Of a stretch of DNA of 64,000 nt, positions 56,464-64,000 are shown piece after piece. The notes under the pieces were generated by a model that had not been told where the DNA came from, made no database searches, and saw only the letters and a list, made by a program, of their open reading frames with translations. Each line of letters opens with the position of its first letter. The first letter of the stretch is position 1. Where the stretch lies: contig NZ_FTOA01000007.1 in assembly GCF_900156605.1 (NCBI RefSeq), positions 96,079 to 160,078 of the forward strand, read 5' to 3'. Made by a program: the position numbers and the translations under genes. The stretch comes from Insolitispirillum peregrinum (lineage in GTDB: Bacteria; Pseudomonadota; Alphaproteobacteria; Rhodospirillales; Rhodospirillaceae).

Positions 56464-57723
56464 ATGCAGGCCAGCGAACGCCCGGTGGCGGTGATTGGCG
56501 CCGGAGCCATCGGCATCATCTCGGCGCTGGAACTGGTCCGGCGCGGCCATCCGGTGACGGTGATCGAGCCGGGACAGGCGGGCGGCGAGCAGGCGGCCAG
56601 CTATGGCAATGCCGGCTGGCTGTCGTGCCAGTCGATCATTCCGCCGTCAACGCCGGGGATGTGGAAAAAGGTGCCGGGCTATCTGCTCGACCCGCTGGGA
56701 CCGCTGGCGATCCGTTGGGGATATTTGCCAAAGGTCGCGCCGTGGCTGCTGCGCTATCTGCTCGGTGGCTGCACGCTGGAGCGGGTGCGCACCACCGCCG
56801 GGGCGCTGGCGCCGTTGCAGCGGGATTCGCTAGCCCTGCATGCCGCACTGGCCGCCGAGGCTGGTGTGCCACATCTGATTGCTGCCGGGGGCGTGGTGCA
56901 GGCTTACCCCGACCGGGCAGCCTTTGAGGCCGAGCAGGCGTTGTGGCAGATTCGCGCCGACTGCGGCATTCGCTGGCAGGACCTGGACGGCGATGCGGTG
57001 CAGGCCACTCTGCCGGGCTTTCCGGCGCGTTATCGCTGTGTGGCGGTGATCGAGCAGGCCGGGCGTTGCCGCAATCCGGGGGCCTATGTGGCGGCGCTGG
57101 CCGATCTGGCCCGGCGGCGTGGCGTGGCCTTTGTGCAGGCGCGGGCGCAGGACTTCACCTTTGAAGGCGACCGCCTGACAGCGGTGATCACCGACCACGG
57201 TCCGGTGCCCTGCCGGGCGGCGGTGGTGGCCGCCGGAGCATGGTCCGGCCCGCTGACCGCCCGCTTGCACGACCGCATGCCGCTGGAAAGCGAGCGCGGC
57301 TATCATGTGATGCTGCCGGGGATGCCGCTGGAGCTGCCCGCCAGCTTCATGATGTCCGATGGCAAGGCGGTGGTGCAGGCGATGGAGCACGGCTTGCGCA
57401 TCGCCGGGCAAGTGGAAATCGGCAGCCCCGACGCACCGCCCGACTGGCGGCGGGCCGACATCCTGAAAACCCACCTTGGCCGTTTGTTCCCGGCACTCGA
57501 TCTGTCCGCCGCCCGCGTCTGGCAGGGCAGCCGCCCGGCCATGCCGGACGGTCGCCCCTGTCTGGGCCGCTCGCGCCGCTCGCCCGATGTGATCTATGCC
57601 TTTGGCCACGGCCACATCGGTCTGGGCAGCTCGGCCCGCACGGGCCGGGTGGTGGCGGCGCTGGTCGGTGGGCAGGCGGCGGAAATCCCGCTGGAGAGGT
57701 TCGATCCCCAGCGGTTCCGGTAG
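56464..57723 (+). CDS. FAD-dependent amino-acid oxidoreductase (DadA-like)
   Basis: This 419-aa glycine-oxidase-fold protein belongs to the D-amino acid dehydrogenase group, which oxidises an amine to an oxo acid and ammonia. The FAD-binding motif is VAVIGAGAIGIISALELVRRGHPVTVIEP (consecutive parts). ASYGNAGWLS after it is a DadA hallmark, and the C-terminal GHGHIGLGSSARTGRVVAAL closes the FAD site. The order PLP enzyme then oxidase suggests amino acid breakdown. The last two codons lie within a direct repeat. Confidence 0.88.
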   Translation: MQASERPVAVIGAGAIGIISALELVRRGHPVTVIEPGQAGGEQAASYGNAGWLSCQSIIPPSTPGMWKKVPGYLLDPLGPLAIRWGYLPKVAPWLLRYLLGGCTLERVRTTAGALAPLQRDSLALHAALAAEAGVPHLIAAGGVVQAYPDRAAFEAEQALWQIRADCGIRWQDLDGDAVQATLPGFPARYRCVAVIEQAGRCRNPGAYVAALADLARRRGVAFVQARAQDFTFEGDRLTAVITDHGPVPCRAAVVAAGAWSGPLTARLHDRMPLESERGYHVMLPGMPLELPASFMMSDGKAVVQAMEHGLRIAGQVEIGSPDAPPDWRRADILKTHLGRLFPALDLSAARVWQGSRPAMPDGRPCLGRSRRSPDVIYAFGHGHIGLGSSARTGRVVAALVGGQAAEIPLERFDPQRFR

Positions 57724-57820
57724 GGGGACGTGGAGCGCGGCTCCACACCTCGCCGGGGCCTTCAGGCCCCGGACCCCGTTCCGGGGGCTCGTCTTGCAGA
57801 TACCCTCCCCCTCTCCGCGC
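57715..57820 (+). repeat. Direct repeat D1 (R2-related), left copy
   Basis: It starts in the last codons of the oxidoreductase gene (TTCCGGTAGGGGGA) and continues through the GTGGAGCGCGGCTCCAC and CGGGGCCTTCAGGCCCCG hairpins. A tail (CTTGCAG, TACCC) ending CTCTCCGCGC is shared with the copy at 59123 and absent from other R2 copies. The 114 bp from 57821 to 57934 are AT-rich and hold the promoter of the next gene, with no other gene visible. Confidence 0.8.
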
Positions 57821-57934
57821 TTTAATTATTTGAAGGCGTTATCCTGCATTCCACATATTTTCATTTCACCATGGCTTCAGTTGAAATATTATTTTTTTGG
57901 TGTGTATGGTCGTTATTGTATGGTGAGGGGTATT

Positions 57935-59131
57935 ATGTTTGAGAAATTGCCAAAACCATCGCACATAAGATGTGTTTTATTTGTTCTTTTGCTTACGTCT
58001 TTTTTGTGTGGCTGCATGATGCCGAACGATGGGCCGACCGGCACACAGGAAGGCTACCCTCCTCTGGGAACAGAAGTGCAAAGATTTTATGCGCCCGATG
58101 ACATTGGTAATTTGGTCTGGAGCCCGGATCAGCGCTATTTGGCCGGTTCTAATGAGCACGACACCATAGTCTACCTATGGAACGCGGAAAGCGGGCGTGA
58201 AATTTGGCGACGGCAGAAGGTCCGTGGTTCTGGGTATCGCGGGAATGGTCTCGCTTTTACGTCGGACGGACGTGCCATCATTACCTCTTTTGTGGGGGTT
58301 GGCCGGGAACGGCCAGAGGCAACACTGAGTGTGTTGTCGGTGCGGGACGGCAGTGTTCTTCGTGATGTTTATGCTCCTCTCCCAGAGCGTGGCATGAACT
58401 ATTCCCATAATTTTTCGATCGACAAGGATCAGGTGGCTGTCTCTCTCGGCGGTAGCCGCGTTGGTATTTTTGACGAAAAAGACTGGTCACTTATCCGTAT
58501 GATCGGTCCTGTTCTCAATAAATTTGGAGATCCCGTTGGCATTGACCATGTAGCGCTGGACGTTAATCGCGACATCGTCGTGCTTGGTTGGGGGGGGCTG
58601 GGTTTTGCTACGGTCCAAACCTGGAAGCTGTCCGAGAACCGGAAGGTGGCAGAGTTCAAACCCTATTCGGTTAGCGGGATCACCGCGATGACCATCAACC
58701 GGGACAGTGGGCGGCTGGTGACCGGGGGAGATATGGTTATAACCTGGCCGAAGGAGGAGCTGGCCAAGTACGGGCCAATCGATTTTTCGACATCGATCCG
58801 TGACGATCATTGGAGGTTGGTGCGGGGATGGAATCCCCTCACAGGGGAGCGGGAGATCGTCTATGCGGGGCCAGAGTCCATGCAGCGTACTTTGAACCTC
58901 AGCCCGGACGGGCGATGGCTGGCGGCGGCAAATGGCGGGTCGATCAGGACGAACCATGGCTATGCGACGATCTGGAATCTGGAAAGTGGCGAGATTCGCG
59001 GCGTTCGTATTCATGGCGACAACGGTATTTCTGGTGTGTCGTTCAGTCCTGACGGGCGCAAGCTCGCCTATGCCGTCGCATCGCACATATACATCGTTGA
59101 TGTGTCGTCGATCGTCAGTGATTTCCGGTAG
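57935..59131 (+). CDS. Putative lipoprotein with WD40-like beta-propeller
   Basis: This 398-aa protein has a type II signal (hydrophobic CVLFVLLLTSFLCGC, lipid-modified Cys near residue 27). The rest contains WD40-style blades: VWSPDQRYLAGSNEHDTIVYLW then NAESGREI, LSPDGRWLAAAN followed by ATIWNLESGEI, and VSFSPDGRKLAYA. Partner and role are unknown; beta-propellers of this sort serve as binding scaffolds at the outer membrane. Base composition in the first 600 bp is clearly more AT-rich than in the neighbours. The gene is bracketed by direct repeats at 57715 and 59123, so it looks acquired. Confidence 0.8.
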   Translation: MFEKLPKPSHIRCVLFVLLLTSFLCGCMMPNDGPTGTQEGYPPLGTEVQRFYAPDDIGNLVWSPDQRYLAGSNEHDTIVYLWNAESGREIWRRQKVRGSGYRGNGLAFTSDGRAIITSFVGVGRERPEATLSVLSVRDGSVLRDVYAPLPERGMNYSHNFSIDKDQVAVSLGGSRVGIFDEKDWSLIRMIGPVLNKFGDPVGIDHVALDVNRDIVVLGWGGLGFATVQTWKLSENRKVAEFKPYSVSGITAMTINRDSGRLVTGGDMVITWPKEELAKYGPIDFSTSIRDDHWRLVRGWNPLTGEREIVYAGPESMQRTLNLSPDGRWLAAANGGSIRTNHGYATIWNLESGEIRGVRIHGDNGISGVSFSPDGRKLAYAVASHIYIVDVSSIVSDFR

Positions 59132-59234
59132 GGGGAAGGGGGGAGCGTTGCTCCACACCTTGGCGGGCCTTCAGGCCCCGTTCCCGGGACTGGTTTTGCA
59201 GGTACCCCCTACCTCTCCCTGCCACTCTCCGCGC
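59123..59234 (+). repeat. Direct repeat D1, right copy
   Basis: It begins TTCCGGTAGGGGGA in the last codons of the lipoprotein gene, as the left copy does at the end of the oxidoreductase gene, and ends CTCTCCGCGC. It overlaps the last 26 bp of the convergent hlyD-like gene, so the repeat contributes coding sequence there. Confidence 0.8.
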
Positions 59235-60726
59235 CATATTTTTGTAGCGGTGCCAGCACGTATTCTATCGGTTTCCGGGTGCCGGTCTTGACCTCGGCAA
59301 CCACGGTCATGCCGGGACTGAGCGGGACGCGCTTGCCATTCTCCAGACGGATGAAGGGATCGGCGATCGAGACCCGGATGGGGAAGGAGTAGTCCTTGGT
59401 CTGGCTTTCCTCGTCTTTAACCGCGTCCAGCGAGACCAGTTCGACACGGCCCGTCAGGGTGCCATATTTGGTGAAGGGGAATGAGTCCACCTTCACCTCG
59501 GCGATTTGGCCGACTTCGACGAAGCCAATGTCCTTGTTGGGCAGTTTGGCTTCCACCTCCATAACCGCATTCCTCGGCACCACCACCATCAGTTTTTGTG
59601 CTGGTGTCACCACGCCGCCGATGGTGTGGGTTTCGATCTGCTGAACCACGCCGTCCACGGGGGCACGCAGATTTTGCACCTGCTGGCGCTCGCTGGCTTT
59701 GGCCAGTTCCTGTTCGCTGGTCATCACCTTGGTACGGGTCTCGGCCAGTTTGGTGGTGATATCGCGGCGAAATTCCTCGCGTGCCTGAGCAAGCTGCCCC
59801 CGGGTTGATTCCATGGCCGCTTTGGTTTCCGCCAGCCTGGCCCGGTTGACCTGTTGTTGTCCCTGATTTTCAGCCAGCTCTTTTTCGCTGCGGGCGCGGT
59901 CAATTTGTGAGCCATAGCCCTTGCTGGCCAGTTCCTGACGGCGCTCGGTTTCATCCTTGATTTTGACCGCCACCGCGCTCAGGCGGGACAGGTCGGTCTC
60001 GATGGTCTTTAGCTCGGCCTTGCGCTTGCTCAGCTCTGCTTCCAGTGCTTCCAGCCTGGCTTGCTGTTCCTTGAACTGGCTGGACAACAACGCCTTTTGT
60101 ACCGTGATCAGATCCTCGGGCACGCCAACGGGAGGAACAAACGAGCGTTCTGGATGTTCGGACAACAGCGCGGTCAGGCGCGCCGAATCCATGCGGGCAT
60201 TGTTGAGCTCGGCCTTGAGGCGGGCCACATCGGCGCTGCCTCCCGTGACTTCCAGTGCCACCAACAGGTCACCCGCCTTGACCTCCTGGCCCTCGATGAC
60301 GTTGACGGCGCGCACGATGGACGTCTCCAGCGGCTGGATGGTTTTCACCCGCTCGGACGGCACCACTTTGCCCGGGGCGGTGGCAACGATGTCAAGGTCT
60401 CCGATACAGGCCCATGCGATGGTCATCACCACAAAGGCGGCAATGGTGATGGCCGTCGCGCGGGCCAGTGGCGAGGCCGGAGTTTCCGACACTTCGAGTG
60501 CGGCAGGCAGAAAGGCCAGTTCGGCGTGCCCGATAGGGCTCTGTCTGGGCCGCAGGCGGTCAGCCTTGACCGCCTCGCGCCAAATGTCGATATGGTGCGA
60601 TATGCCTTCCTTCAGGACTGCAACGCGCATCAATGCCGTATCGAGGACGGCAAACCTGCCCTGCGCAGCATCCTGTGGCGCGACGACGGTGTCTTGTTGG
60701 GTTTTCACCGTTTCTTCGTCGCTCAT
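59209..60726 (-). CDS. Type I secretion membrane-fusion (adaptor) protein, HlyD family
   Basis: This 505-aa periplasmic adaptor connects the ABC exporter in the inner membrane to a TolC-type outer-membrane channel. One transmembrane segment lies near residues 83-105 (ATAITIAAFVVMTIAWACIG). A lipoyl/barrel-sandwich half is VVPSERVKTIQPLETSIVRA. A long coiled coil follows (about 190-350, rich in Lys, Glu and Ala), and the C-terminal beta-barrel ends VLAPLQKYGAESGRER. The ATG overlaps the exporter ATPase stop by ATGA. The last nine codons lie in direct repeat D1. Confidence 0.93.
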   Translation of the reverse strand: MSDEETVKTQQDTVVAPQDAAQGRFAVLDTALMRVAVLKEGISHHIDIWREAVKADRLRPRQSPIGHAELAFLPAALEVSETPASPLARATAITIAAFVVMTIAWACIGDLDIVATAPGKVVPSERVKTIQPLETSIVRAVNVIEGQEVKAGDLLVALEVTGGSADVARLKAELNNARMDSARLTALLSEHPERSFVPPVGVPEDLITVQKALLSSQFKEQQARLEALEAELSKRKAELKTIETDLSRLSAVAVKIKDETERRQELASKGYGSQIDRARSEKELAENQGQQQVNRARLAETKAAMESTRGQLAQAREEFRRDITTKLAETRTKVMTSEQELAKASERQQVQNLRAPVDGVVQQIETHTIGGVVTPAQKLMVVVPRNAVMEVEAKLPNKDIGFVEVGQIAEVKVDSFPFTKYGTLTGRVELVSLDAVKDEESQTKDYSFPIRVSIADPFIRLENGKRVPLSPGMTVVAEVKTGTRKPIEYVLAPLQKYGAESGRER

Positions 60727-62903
60727 GCGCTTTCCTCCACAGAGACTGGTTGCGCGGACATGGCAGGCCCCGGACCCGTTTGTGCTTCCCACAGTTTGGC
60801 GTAGCGGCCCCCGTTGCGGATCAGGTCGCCGTGGCTGCCGTCCTCGACGATCTCGCCCTTGTCCACCACCACGATGCGGTGGGCTTCGGCTACGGTGGAG
60901 AGGCGATGGGCGATGATGAACACCGTACGGCCCTGACAGATGCGGCGCATGTTGGTCTGGATGGCCTTTTCCGATTCGTAGTCCAGGGCCGAGGTCGCTT
61001 CGTCGAAGATCAGGATGCGAGGATTGGTTACCAGTGAGCGGGCGATGGCGATGCGCTGGCGTTGCCCGCCCGACAAGCTGCCACCCCGTTCGGCCAGCAC
61101 GGTGTCGTAACCTTCCGGTAATTCACTGATGAACTCGTGGGCTCCGGCGATTTCGGCGGCCTGAACCACCCGGTCGAGCGGAATGGAAGGATCGGCAAGC
61201 GCGATGTTGTCCTTGACCGAGCGGTTGAACAGCCAGTTTTCCTGCAGGACGACGCCGATCTGGCGGCGCAGCCAGGCCGGGTCGGCGGTGGCGATGTCCA
61301 GATTGTCGATCAGGATGCGACCGGTTTCCGGCAAGTAAAGACGCTGTATCAGCTTGGTCAGGGTGGACTTGCCCGAGCCTGACGGCCCGACAATGCCGAT
61401 GATCTGGCCCTGCGGGACCGCCAGCGACACGTTTTTCAGGACTGGCGGACGGTCGGGGCGATAACGGAACACCACATCCTTGAACTCTACCGTTCCCCGA
61501 ATGGGGGGCATGGCGGCCCGGGCCTGCGCCATCGGTTCTGGGCGAGTGTTGAGGATGTCGCCAAGGCGGTCAACGGAAATGCGCACCTGTTGAAAGTCTT
61601 GCCAGAGCTGGGCCAGGCGGAGAATGGGTTGGGCCACCCGGCCGGCCAGCATGTTAAAGGCGACCAGACCGCCGATGGTCAATTCGCCATTCATCACCAG
61701 ACTGGCACCGAACCACAGAGTCAGGGCGGTACTGACTTTCTGGATGGTTTGCACGCCCTGAGAGGCCAGGGCTCCAAAATTGGTTGCCTTGAAGGCGACC
61801 TGGACGTAAGCCGCCAGTTGTTCTTCCCATTTGCGTTGCATCTGGGGCTCGACAGCCAGCGCCTTGACCGTCTCGACGCCGTTGCAGGCTTCGACCAGCA
61901 GGGCCTGATTCTCGGCGCCACGCTTGAATTTTTCTTCGGTCAGGGCCTTGAGCACCGGTGTTGCTGCCACCGACAGGATGACATAGAACGGCAATGAGCC
62001 AACCACGATCCAGGCAAGGATCGGGGCGTACCAGAACATCACCGCAAAGAACACTACGGTGAACAGCAGATCCATCACCAGCGTCAGCGCAGAACCGGTG
62101 AGAAACGAGCGAATGCTTTCCAGTTCGCGCACGCGGGCCACCGTATGCCCCACCTGCCGGGCGCTGTGGTAGGCGATGGGCAATGCCAGCAGATGGCGGA
62201 ACAGTCGCGCTCCCAGCTCGACATCAACGCGGTTGGTGGTGTGGGAAAAGATGTAAGTACGCAGATAGCCGAGAACCACTTCAAAAAGCGACACCGCAAT
62301 CAGGGCAAATACCAGAACGTCCAGGGACGTCAAAGCCCGGTGTACGAGAACCTTGTCGGTTACCACCTGAAAGAACAGGGGAGACACCAGTCCGAACAGT
62401 TGCAGGAAGAAACTGGCCAGCAGAACCTCGCCGAACAGCCTGCGGTACTTGACCACTGCCGGGATGAACCACGTCAAATCGAACTTGTTTCCCATCGCCG
62501 CCAACTGGGCGCGGGTCGCCACCAGTATCAGGCGACCATCCCAGCGGGCCTCGAACTCCTCGCGTGGCACCTGTTCCGGACGACCGACGCGCGGGTCCTG
62601 GATAAGAGCCTGATCGTTGGTCATTCTGGCCAGGATAAACCAGCCGCCATCACGGTGTCGCCCTATACAGGGAAGCGGTGTGCGGCCCAGTCGATCCCAG
62701 GTTGAATCGATGGCCGAGGCTTTGAAGCCCAGCTCCTTGGCATAGCGCACGATCGCTATGTCATCGGCCGCTTGTGTTGGTGCGCCATGGCGGTGACGCA
62801 ACTGCTCGTAATCACCGGGCTTTTCGAAATATTTGGCCAGGAGCGCGAGGCTGGAAAGCCCGGTATCAAGAGGACTGGTGTCTTGTTGTGGAGTGGTATT
62901 CAA
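60723..62903 (-). CDS. Type I secretion ABC exporter with C39-like domain (HlyB type)
   Basis: This 726-aa inner-membrane ATPase has three parts. The first is an N-terminal C39-like domain (about 15-140). There the catalytic cysteine position is not a Cys (LSSLALLAKYF), so it is a docking domain as in HlyB and not a protease. The second is a six-helix transmembrane domain (about 160-430). The third is a nucleotide-binding domain with Walker [10 protein letters not shown] (near 505), signature LSGGQRQRIAIARSL and Walker B ILIFDEATSALDYE. It is upstream of the adaptor and adjacent to a repeat-rich secreted protein, the probable substrate. Confidence 0.94.
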   Translation of the reverse strand: MNTTPQQDTSPLDTGLSSLALLAKYFEKPGDYEQLRHRHGAPTQAADDIAIVRYAKELGFKASAIDSTWDRLGRTPLPCIGRHRDGGWFILARMTNDQALIQDPRVGRPEQVPREEFEARWDGRLILVATRAQLAAMGNKFDLTWFIPAVVKYRRLFGEVLLASFFLQLFGLVSPLFFQVVTDKVLVHRALTSLDVLVFALIAVSLFEVVLGYLRTYIFSHTTNRVDVELGARLFRHLLALPIAYHSARQVGHTVARVRELESIRSFLTGSALTLVMDLLFTVVFFAVMFWYAPILAWIVVGSLPFYVILSVAATPVLKALTEEKFKRGAENQALLVEACNGVETVKALAVEPQMQRKWEEQLAAYVQVAFKATNFGALASQGVQTIQKVSTALTLWFGASLVMNGELTIGGLVAFNMLAGRVAQPILRLAQLWQDFQQVRISVDRLGDILNTRPEPMAQARAAMPPIRGTVEFKDVVFRYRPDRPPVLKNVSLAVPQGQIIGIVGPSGSGKSTLTKLIQRLYLPETGRILIDNLDIATADPAWLRRQIGVVLQENWLFNRSVKDNIALADPSIPLDRVVQAAEIAGAHEFISELPEGYDTVLAERGGSLSGGQRQRIAIARSLVTNPRILIFDEATSALDYESEKAIQTNMRRICQGRTVFIIAHRLSTVAEAHRIVVVDKGEIVEDGSHGDLIRNGGRYAKLWEAQTGPGPAMSAQPVSVEESA

Positions 62904-63168
62904 TGACAGAATCCCGGCTCATGGATTGATCGAAATACACCTTAAGAGCGTGTATTCATTCGGTGAGTGGCTGAATGTGAGGGGTGATCGGCACACAGGC
63001 AGTGCCTTGCCTTGGAGCTATGGATCGTCACACAAGGGGGCAGCGCCGAGATCTGGCTCTTTGGGGTGTCACAGTGATTTTGGGCAAAACCGGAACCACT
63101 GTTGAGTTCACAGACCCGGCACCCTTCACTGTCAGAGGGGATGATCCATAGGCCCCAAAACAAGGAGG
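62904..63168. other. Gene-free interval upstream of the exporter genes
   Basis: This 265-bp stretch lies between the terminator of the substrate gene and the exporter start. It presumably holds the exporter promoter. I see no clear -35/-10 pair, repeat or small gene in it. Confidence 0.5.
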
Positions 63169-63198
63169 CATCCCCGGACAGCACACTGTCCGGGGATG
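63169..63198 (-). terminator. Terminator of the secreted-protein gene
   Basis: CATCCCCGGACAG and CTGTCCGGGGATG form a perfect 13-bp stem with a 4-nt loop, 21 bp past the stop codon. On the minus strand it is followed by CCTCCTTGTTTTG. Confidence 0.85.
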
Positions 63199-63219
63199 TG
63201 TTCTGTGCATGCCCCGCGT

Positions 63220-64000
63220 TTACGACGAGGTATGCTGCCACGCACTGGCCAGGATCGGCGCCAGAACGTCCTGCTGTTCTGCGGTCAGATCCAGCTGACC
63301 AGCTGGCGGCGGCGCAAAGGCCGCCATCGCCTGCACGAGGGTCTCAACCTGAGACATGTCCAGCGTGTCTCCGGTACTGGTGGCAAACTGCGACACCTCA
63401 TTGTCGGGATCAGTGAACCAACTGCTGACCACAACCCCGGCCGTTCCGCCAATCACCGAGACCTTGAGGTCCGCCCCTTGCTGTTCGAACCACAGGTGGT
63501 CATAGGTGATCCCTGTCCCGAAGAGCACGCGGTCACCGTCGGCCGCATGGCCCGCGTTGTTGATGACGTTGACTCCATCCCCGCTGTTGATGGCAAAGGT
63601 GTCAGCCCCATCTCCGCCCAACAGCAGGCTGCTTGCGGCGGTGATGCTGAGTGTATCGCTGCCAGCCGTTCTGGCAGCGACTGCCAAGGTTTCTTGCTGG
63701 CCGCCATAGACCTTCGACGCGATACCGTTGCCATTGCCATCCGGCGTCTGCCAAACGGCCACCAGCCCGCCATCAGGCCGACTGGCCAAGGCCACCATCG
63801 TCTGGTTCCCCGCGGTGACGTCAGCCATCTGGAAGTCGGTGCCCTGACCAACCCCGTTGGCATCATAGCGCCGCATGTAGACGCCCCAGCCGTTGCCATC
63901 CTGGCCCTGCGACTGCCAGCCGATGGCAAAGCCGCCATCAGCCAGACCAGCCACGGCGGGGATCGCCTGCTCGCCGGTGGTATAGGCATTGACCAGGAAC
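63220..64000 (-). CDS. Repeat-rich secreted protein, C-terminal part (probable type I secretion substrate)
   Basis: The gene runs off the window; about 259 C-terminal residues are visible, starting FLVNAYTTGEQAIPAVAGLA. Two or more repeats of the type G-L-A-D-G-G-F-A-I-G-W-Q-S then RRYDANGVGQG lie at its start, as in large adhesin or RTX-like proteins. LGGDGADTFAINSGDGVNVI is a calcium-binding-style nonapeptide region. The last 120 residues (YDHLWFEQQGADLKVSV, then AMAAFAPPPAGQ, then LAPILASAWQHTSS) match the C-terminal domain of haemolysin-type proteins secreted by HlyB/HlyD systems. The neighbouring exporter genes agree with this. Start and full length are unknown. Confidence 0.82.
   Translation of the reverse strand, partial: FLVNAYTTGEQAIPAVAGLADGGFAIGWQSQGQDGNGWGVYMRRYDANGVGQGTDFQMADVTAGNQTMVALASRPDGGLVAVWQTPDGNGNGIASKVYGGQQETLAVAARTAGSDTLSITAASSLLLGGDGADTFAINSGDGVNVINNAGHAADGDRVLFGTGITYDHLWFEQQGADLKVSVIGGTAGVVVSSWFTDPDNEVSQFATSTGDTLDMSQVETLVQAMAAFAPPPAGQLDLTAEQQDVLAPILASAWQHTSS

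Noticed and set aside
57715..59234. Integron-like gene cassette with attC sites
   Set aside because: The lipoprotein gene does have a similar structured element at each side in the same orientation, but no GTTRRRY or RYYYAAC core sites are visible, there is no integrase, and related elements occur all over the window in both orientations.

Overview
The window looks like a 64 kb piece of a high-GC alphaproteobacterial chromosome. The best fit is the order Rhodospirillales or a relative, inferred from gene content: a cheR-D-B-Y-STAS-A-W chemotaxis cluster, DUF1127 and DUF2927-like proteins, FMN-riboswitch-controlled ribB, bluB and a two-domain malic enzyme. I cannot name the species. Most of the window is ordinary core genome in short, tightly packed operons, many of whose genes overlap by 4 or 8 nt. 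Several intergenic gaps hold two families of palindromic repeats.

Layout. 0-9 kb: cysteine desulfurase, [2Fe-2S] ferredoxin and mnmA (sulfur delivery and tRNA thiolation), maeB, an FMN riboswitch with ribB, an N-formylglutamate amidohydrolase-like gene, tRNA-Val(GAC) and a MazEF-type toxin-antitoxin pair with its own palindrome. 9.3-13.3 kb: the operon cimA, DUF2927-like gene, trmJ, bluB (minus strand). 13.4-22.1 kb: a complete chemotaxis operon (receptor, cheR, cheD, cheB, cheY, STAS protein, cheA, cheW). Its CheB has lost two of the three methylesterase catalytic residues. 22.3-24.7 kb: a divergent hybrid histidine kinase. 24.7-28.8 kb: an FAD-linked oxidase, a ProX-type deacylase, a DUF4197 protein and a secreted protein of unknown function. 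28.9-32.4 kb: a polar amino acid ABC transporter, divergent from a homocysteine S-methyltransferase across a perfect palindrome.

32.4-37.2 kb is the most plastic stretch. It holds repeats, a frameshifted XRE-regulator remnant, an AT-rich orphan gene, a MITE-like element nested in the loop of another repeat with a 9-bp target duplication, a YegD-type Hsp70, two small genes and prmA. 37.2-46.4 kb: an Xaa-Pro aminopeptidase, then a likely regulon made of a LysR regulator, an aminotransferase, a TPP enzyme and a divergent four-gene amino acid transporter. Three copies of CATTC-N7-GAATG lie around it. 46.7-57.7 kb: housekeeping and transport genes (aroC, fabI, a YihY protein, rnhB, a Kef-type antiporter, a DMT exporter, DinB, a PEBP-like protein, aat), then a paired PLP enzyme and FAD amino-acid oxidoreductase. 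57.7-64 kb: an AT-rich beta-propeller lipoprotein between two direct repeats, then a type I secretion system (HlyD adaptor, HlyB-type ATPase) next to the 3' end of its probable repeat-rich secreted substrate, which runs off the window.

No CRISPR array, rRNA, phage cluster or defence island is visible. The observations most worth following are the nested repeat and MITE system, the degenerate CheB, the LysR-box regulon and the repeat-bracketed lipoprotein next to the secretion locus.
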